Made by a program: the position numbers and the translations under genes. Positions 29,621 through 33,439 of a stretch of DNA of 33,439 nt are shown one piece after another. Every line of letters starts with the position of its first letter. The stretch's first letter is position 1. The stretch is from Candidatus Muproteobacteria bacterium RBG_16_65_34 (GTDB taxonomy: Bacteria > Pseudomonadota > Gammaproteobacteria > Acidiferrobacterales > Sulfurifustaceae): contig MFSU01000008.1 of the NCBI GenBank assembly GCA_001785115.1, positions 1 through 33,439 of the forward strand. The letters are read 5' to 3'. The notes under the pieces were generated by a model. It worked only from the letters and a program-made list of their open reading frames with translations. It searched no databases and had not been told where the DNA came from.

Positions 29621-32410
29621 TTACGCCTCGGCGCCCGAGGCCTGCGGGGTCCGGGGCAGGCGCGGCTGCGGTCCGCGCAACAGGCGGGTGATGCTCGAGT
29701 GCGGTCTGGGCCGGCTGAAGTAATTTCCCTGCGCCCGATCGCAGCCCATGTCGATCAGGGTCTCCAGGACCTCTTCGGTCTCGATACCTTCGGCGACCAC
29801 CTTGAGGCCGAGGTTGTGGGCCAGGTCTATGGTTGAGCGCACGATGATGGCATCGTCCTCGTTCTGGACCATCCCCTGGATGAAGGATTTGTCGATTTTG
29901 AGCGAATCGACCGGCAGTTTCTTGAGGTAGGCGAGCGATGAAAAGCCGGTGCCGAAATCGTCGACCGCCAGGCGGATTCCCATCGCACTCAGCCCGTGCA
30001 GCACCGCGGCGGCGCGCTCCAGGTCCGACATCATGGCGCTTTCGGTGATCTCGAACTCAAGGCCCTGCGCCGGCGCATCCAGCGCGGCCAGCACGCCTTT
30101 GACCTGGTCGAGGAAGGTCGGATCCTGAAGGTTCCAGACCGAGAGGTTCACGGCGATATCGAGCGATATCCCCCGGCGGCGCCATTCCGCGCCCTGGGTG
30201 AGCGCCGCGTTCAGCACCCACAGGGTGAGCGGCCGGATCAGGCCGGTCTCCTCGGCGATGGGGATCAGATCGCACGGCGGGATCGCCCCGCGCTGCGGGT
30301 GGTTCCAGCGCAGCAACGCCTCCACGCCCGTGACTACGCGGGTGCGCAGATCCACCTTGGGCTGGAAGTGGATGTCCAGCGCGTTGCGCTCCAGCGCCTC
30401 CCGCAGATCGCGCTCGAGCGTAAGCCGCGTGAGGCTGTGCGGGTCCTGGCGCGCGTCGTACACCGCGCAGCCGCAGTTGGCGCGCTTGGCGGCGTACATG
30501 GCGACATCGGCGTGCTGGATCAGGGTCTGGGCGTCCGCGCCGTGCTGCGGAAATACCGCAATCCCGAGACTGCCGCCGACATAGAACGAATGATGCTCGA
30601 GCTCGAACAGATCGTTCAGGGCGAGCTGGATCTCCTGCGCCGCCCGCCGCGCGGCCGGTTCGTCCGCATCCGGCAGGAGGAGGGCGAATTCGTCGCCGCC
30701 CAGGCGCGCCACGGTGTCGGCTTCGCGCGCGATGCGCCGCAACCGCGCACATACCTGCTGCAATAACCGATCGCCGACCTCGTGCCCGAGCGTATCGTTG
30801 ATCCGCTTGAAGCGGTCGAGGTCCATGATGATGAGCGCCGCCGAGCCGCCCTGCTCCCGGGCGACGGCGAGCGCCTGTTCCAGGCGCGTGTGCAGGAGCA
30901 GGCGGTTCGGCAGACCGGTCAGGGCGTCGTGCAGTGCCTGGTATTCGATCGCGGCCGCCTGGTTCTTGTATTCGGTGATATCGGTGAGGGAACCCGAGGC
31001 GCGCCGCGCAACTCCGGCGGCATCGCGCAGCGCCTTGCCGCGCATCCGCACCCAGGTGGGCGCGCCGCCCGTCTGCGTGCGACGCACAGGCAGGCCGGTT
31101 CGCGCGGTCCGGAACTCGAGGTCCAGGGGCTGATCGGGTCCCGCGGCGCACAGATAGCCCTCGATCGCCGCGAGCACTCGGGTGCGATCCGCGGCGTGGA
31201 TGCATTCGGCCAGGACCCGGCGCGGCGCTTTCACCGCGCCCGCGGCCGGCGGCAGGTCCAGGATCTCGCATAGCCGTGCGGAAAGAAACGCCTCGTCGCG
31301 CGCCGCATCCCAGTCCCAGATGCCGTCGTTGGCGCCGGCGATCGCAAGCTGGAAGCGCTCTTCGCTCGCGCGCGTCTGCTCGAGCCGGCGCACCCGCCAC
31401 AGGAGCCATCCGGCCACGGTGAGCAAGAAGGCGAGCAGCGCCAACTGGGCGGCGCGCCGCCGCTCGCCTTCGAGCTCGGCCTGGATGCGGCGTGCCGTGA
31501 GGCCCTCGTCGAGATGGGCGGCGGCGGTGAAGACCGGCGCGCCGAAGCGTTCCTCGCCGAAGCGGCGGATCAGCCCCTGCCCGGGATCCGACACCAGGTA
31601 CTCGAGGAACTCCTCGGCCGCGCGCTGGTTGGCGCCGGGGAGGCGGCGCTGATCCGCCACGATGGCGGCGTAGTAGTTGCGCAGCAGCACGTGGTCCCGG
31701 TAAAGCGGTACGATACCGCCGGCCAAGGCCTTGCGGTTGGCGAGATACGTGCCGAGGTCGGCGAAGGTGTGCGCCCCGGCGCGCGCCGCCTGGCGCAGCG
31801 TGGCGGCCATGCCCGCCTGGGTGCGCCGGTAGCCCGCCCAGCCCGGTTCGACGCCCGCCGTGGCCCATAACCGGTCGAGCCGGTTCGCGGTCCCGGAGTG
31901 CTCGCCGGCGACGAGGAACGGCGTTTTGTTTTTCGCGATGCGCCTCAGCGCGGCGAGCAGGTCGTCCTCGCGCGCAAGCCCCAGCGGATCGTCCGGGGGC
32001 CCGAGGATGACGAGCTCGTTGTACATGAAGATCGTGCGCCGGAGCCCGTAGCCCTCCGCGATGAAAAGCTCCTCGCCCTGCGGGTGATGCGTGATCGCGA
32101 GATCCGCCTCGCCCTCGCGCGCACGGTCGAGCACCGTCAGCGCGCCGGTGGTCCGGATCTGGAGCTCGATATCCGGGCGCGCGCGGCGGAACTCCTCCGC
32201 GAGCGCATGGATGAGCCCCGTCTCGGCGACGGAGTACGAGGAGAGGATGCGAAGCGTTTCCGCCGTTGCCGGCGGCGGGTCGACGAGCAGCAGACCGGCG
32301 GCGAGCAACGCGGCCGCGATGCGACGAAGACGCGCAGGCGCAGGGCGGCGCGTGGACGAGAAGCGGGAGCGGTCCTTCGTCCGTGGACCGGCAGGCGGGG
32401 TGGACGCCAT
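29621..32410 (-). CDS. TupA-like periplasmic sensor fused to PAS-GGDEF-EAL
   Basis: 929 aa. A signal-anchor (30-50) is followed by a TupA-like periplasmic binding domain, 52-295: LRILSSYSVAETGLIHALAEEFRR, GEADLAITHHPQGEELFIAEGYGLRRTIFMYNELVILGPPDDPLG, GEHSGTANRLDRLW (169-182), MAATLRQAARAGAHTFADLGTYLA (201-224). This is the pattern of tungstate-binding TupA, with the S-G-T oxyanion segment kept but the first TTTS-like segment changed to SSYS. TM 320-338, PAS 348-483, GGDEF (571-575) with I-site READ (562-565) and EAL (697-699) with all key residues (AVNLS, FEITE, DDFGTG 817-822, LKIDKSF, AEGIE, QGNYFSRP). It would couple periplasmic oxyanion or small-molecule binding to c-di-GMP turnover. A 24-mer palindrome adds residues LPVRRTQT in the PAS domain. 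Confidence 0.9.
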   Translation of the reverse strand: MASTPPAGPRTKDRSRFSSTRRPAPARLRRIAAALLAAGLLLVDPPPATAETLRILSSYSVAETGLIHALAEEFRRARPDIELQIRTTGALTVLDRAREGEADLAITHHPQGEELFIAEGYGLRRTIFMYNELVILGPPDDPLGLAREDDLLAALRRIAKNKTPFLVAGEHSGTANRLDRLWATAGVEPGWAGYRRTQAGMAATLRQAARAGAHTFADLGTYLANRKALAGGIVPLYRDHVLLRNYYAAIVADQRRLPGANQRAAEEFLEYLVSDPGQGLIRRFGEERFGAPVFTAAAHLDEGLTARRIQAELEGERRRAAQLALLAFLLTVAGWLLWRVRRLEQTRASEERFQLAIAGANDGIWDWDAARDEAFLSARLCEILDLPPAAGAVKAPRRVLAECIHAADRTRVLAAIEGYLCAAGPDQPLDLEFRTARTGLPVRRTQTGGAPTWVRMRGKALRDAAGVARRASGSLTDITEYKNQAAAIEYQALHDALTGLPNRLLLHTRLEQALAVAREQGGSAALIIMDLDRFKRINDTLGHEVGDRLLQQVCARLRRIAREADTVARLGGDEFALLLPDADEPAARRAAQEIQLALNDLFELEHHSFYVGGSLGIAVFPQHGADAQTLIQHADVAMYAAKRANCGCAVYDARQDPHSLTRLTLERDLREALERNALDIHFQPKVDLRTRVVTGVEALLRWNHPQRGAIPPCDLIPIAEETGLIRPLTLWVLNAALTQGAEWRRRGISLDIAVNLSVWNLQDPTFLDQVKGVLAALDAPAQGLEFEITESAMMSDLERAAAVLHGLSAMGIRLAVDDFGTGFSSLAYLKKLPVDSLKIDKSFIQGMVQNEDDAIIVRSTIDLAHNLGLKVVAEGIETEEVLETLIDMGCDRAQGNYFSRPRPHSSITRLLRGPQPRLPRTPQASGAEA
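31071..31094. repeat. Intragenic palindromic 24-mer, copy 2
   Basis: Identical over 24 nt to 18990-19013 and in the same orientation, but read in another phase as LPVRRTQT within the PAS domain (about 440-447). PAS domains normally run from EFR-type strands directly to WVRxRG; about nine residues are extra here. Confidence 0.75.
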
Positions 32411-32910
32411 TACGTTGACTCGATCCTTGTCGTTGCTGTTACGAAGGCGCAGGGCGTGCGCTGCTTCGTCTTACAGCCGAGTCATCCTGACTCGTAAGAA
32501 CAGTATCGGCCCTGGCGTGTCGGGTTGCAACCGCAGGTTGGCGGCGGCGTCAGGACGGCCTCACGGCCGCCGCACATCGTCATGCCCGGACGTCTTCTAA
32601 ATTAGAATTTTCTTCTGAAAATCTGCGGTACAGAGGCGTGCCGCCATTTTTTGAACACGTTAAGTGTTTGAAAAATGAAGCAAAGCAAAAAAAACCACGC
32701 CCCTCTAAATTATTACCTGGGGCTTTGCGTGTTGAAAAAGTCCATGGAAGGACTTTTTCAACAAACTGTTAGCCCAGACAAGCGAGACGGCCGAGAAAGA
32801 CGGCCGGATTCGCAGCGGTTTCCCGGGACCCACTACCGGGCCGCGCCCCCCGGCGTCGAACGGGCGAGGCGGGCTCGTGCCTCCCGCGAGCCCGCGTGCG
32901 TGCCGAGACA
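32411..32910. other. 500-bp intergenic region
   Basis: No gene found. CGAGTCA (32478-32484) and TGACTCG (32488-32494) form a hairpin extended by CTTAC/GTAAG, in the leader of the TupA-GGDEF-EAL gene. It could be an operator or an mRNA structure. An IS-end-like hairpin is listed separately at 32730-32763. I do not see a tungstate or molybdate riboswitch. Confidence 0.5.
32730..32763. repeat. Hairpin resembling an insertion-sequence end (TGTTGAAAAAGTCC)
   Basis: TGTTGAAAAAGTCC (32730-32743) and GGACTTTTTCAACA (32750-32763) are perfect 14-bp inverse copies around ATGGAA. The word GGACTTTTTCAACA is common at the ends of some IS families, so this may be a collapsed IS remnant; as a hairpin followed by A/T it could equally end transcription. 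There is no transposase nearby. Confidence 0.55.
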
Positions 32911-33225
32911 TCAACGGCGCGGCGTGATACTGGTGACGGCGAATCGGCCGTCCTTGCCCTGGGCCAGTTCGAACGCCACCGTATCGCCGGACTTTAAGCC
33001 CTTGAGCAGCCCGGGGTCCGCCACGTCGAAGACCATGGCCATGCCGGCCCAGCCGAGGCTGCGGATCGGGCCGTGTTCGATCTTGATTTTGCCCGCCTGC
33101 GTATCGAGCGCCCGGACGACCCCCTCGGCCCGATGGGTATGTGAGGATGCCGCTGCCGGCGGCGCCTGGCCCGCCAGGAGCATCGCCCCGATTGCTGCAA
33201 GAACTACGTGTTTTGCTGCTTTCAT
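32911..33225 (-). CDS. CusF-like periplasmic copper-binding protein
   Basis: 104 aa. Signal peptide 1-27 (VLAAIGAMLLAGQAPPAAA), then an OB-fold CusF domain: RAEGVVRALDTQAGKIKIEHGPIRSLGWAGMAMVFDVADPGLLKGLKSGDTVAFEL. The copper ligands of CusF are visible in order: His in IEHGPI, Trp in LGW, and two Met in GMAM. CusF passes Cu(I)/Ag(I) to the CusCBA efflux pump; no pump genes are within the window, so this may be a solo chaperone or part of an operon extending beyond it. AAAAGGAGAAACAGCA precedes the ATG; an upstream in-frame start adds residues without function. Confidence 0.9.
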   Translation of the reverse strand: MKAAKHVVLAAIGAMLLAGQAPPAAASSHTHRAEGVVRALDTQAGKIKIEHGPIRSLGWAGMAMVFDVADPGLLKGLKSGDTVAFELAQGKDGRFAVTSITPRR

Positions 33226-33312
33226 TGCTGTTTCTCCTTTTCGCTTCTGTTGAAAGAAGATCGAGTTGTTCGTCACCGCTTCATATCGAGCCGCCCTTCA
33301 GGCGGCGTGTAC

Positions 33313-33391
33313 TTGTGGGTGGCTGACCCACGGCAGGTGACTTTTCTTTGCGCGGCCAAAGATAAAGTCACCAAAAGAAAGGCCGCCCCGG
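33313..33391. repeat. Dispersed palindromic repeat, right copy (inverted)
   Basis: The inverse of 87-164, with few differences; the inner 24 bases (TTGTGGGTGGCTGACCC and on) are identical. It contains its own hairpin, GGTGACTTTTCTTTG (33336-33350) facing CAAAGATAAAGTCACC. It follows the leader of the CusF-like gene. The last 48 bases of the window show no gene. Confidence 0.75.
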
Positions 33392-33439
33392 ATGGCGCAA
33401 CCCAACCCTGCGCTCCTCAGGCTTTGGGGCCCGCGCTGA

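Noticed and set aside
32411-32910. A molybdenum or tungsten cofactor riboswitch before the TupA-like sensor
   Set aside because: Only a simple hairpin is visible; the conserved Moco/Tuco elements are not recognisable.

Overview
The window looks like chromosomal DNA from a high-GC, Gram-negative bacterium, most likely a free-living gammaproteobacterium. Reasons: periplasmic proteins with signal peptides, several GGDEF/EAL proteins, a CusF-like protein, a BPSS1780-type membrane protein, sigma-54 and ECF-type promoter motifs, and many gammaproteobacterial-style intergenic palindromes. The lineage is inferred; there is no rRNA or other marker gene. There are no tRNAs, CRISPR arrays, phage genes or intact transposases.

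Layout. (1) 465-4589: periplasmic DsrE-like protein, RlmI-type 23S rRNA methyltransferase, MFS exporter and BPSS1780-type membrane protein. (2) 4620-10226, all minus strand: an ECF sigma/anti-sigma pair with a SAM methyltransferase fused to a MerC-like membrane domain, then DUF302, an ArsM-like methyltransferase and OsmC. A third methyltransferase lies just upstream of the sigma gene. Three GGGAAC-type -35 boxes, each followed by exactly 16 nt and CGTC, precede the sigma gene, the DUF302 operon and the third methyltransferase. A weaker copy precedes dsrE. This reads as one autoregulated ECF regulon for thiol, metal or metalloid stress and is the best candidate for an undescribed system here. 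(3) 10478-11791: a permuted ATP-grasp-like enzyme whose start codon abuts a MITE-like element. (4) 12216-17175: a branched-chain amino acid type ABC transporter (binding protein, LivH, LivM, LivG, LivF), interrupted between livM and livG by a lower-GC four-helix-bundle gene framed by repeats. (5) 17416-18380: a CBS-pair protein and a 64-aa unknown protein behind a strong sigma-54 promoter motif. (6) 18489-32410: two paralogous PAS-GGDEF-EAL proteins and a TupA-like periplasmic-binding-domain PAS-GGDEF-EAL protein, interspersed with a Na,K-ATPase-like P2 ATPase, WrbA, a small secreted protein and a small membrane protein. (7) 32911-33225: a CusF-like copper-binding protein.

The intergenic DNA is unusual. 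Most gaps carry inverted repeats whose arms are built from short words repeated two to five times (CAGGATT, CGCAGATT, GCAAAGAC, TAGCCTT, GATACGAGG). Several form the first or last codons, or the leader, of neighbouring genes. A separate 24-nt palindromic sequence sits inside two different GGDEF/EAL genes and is read in different frames. An inverted pair of about 78-bp repeats lies near the two window ends.

All calls are from reading the sequence and recognising motifs. No database search, alignment or folding was run.
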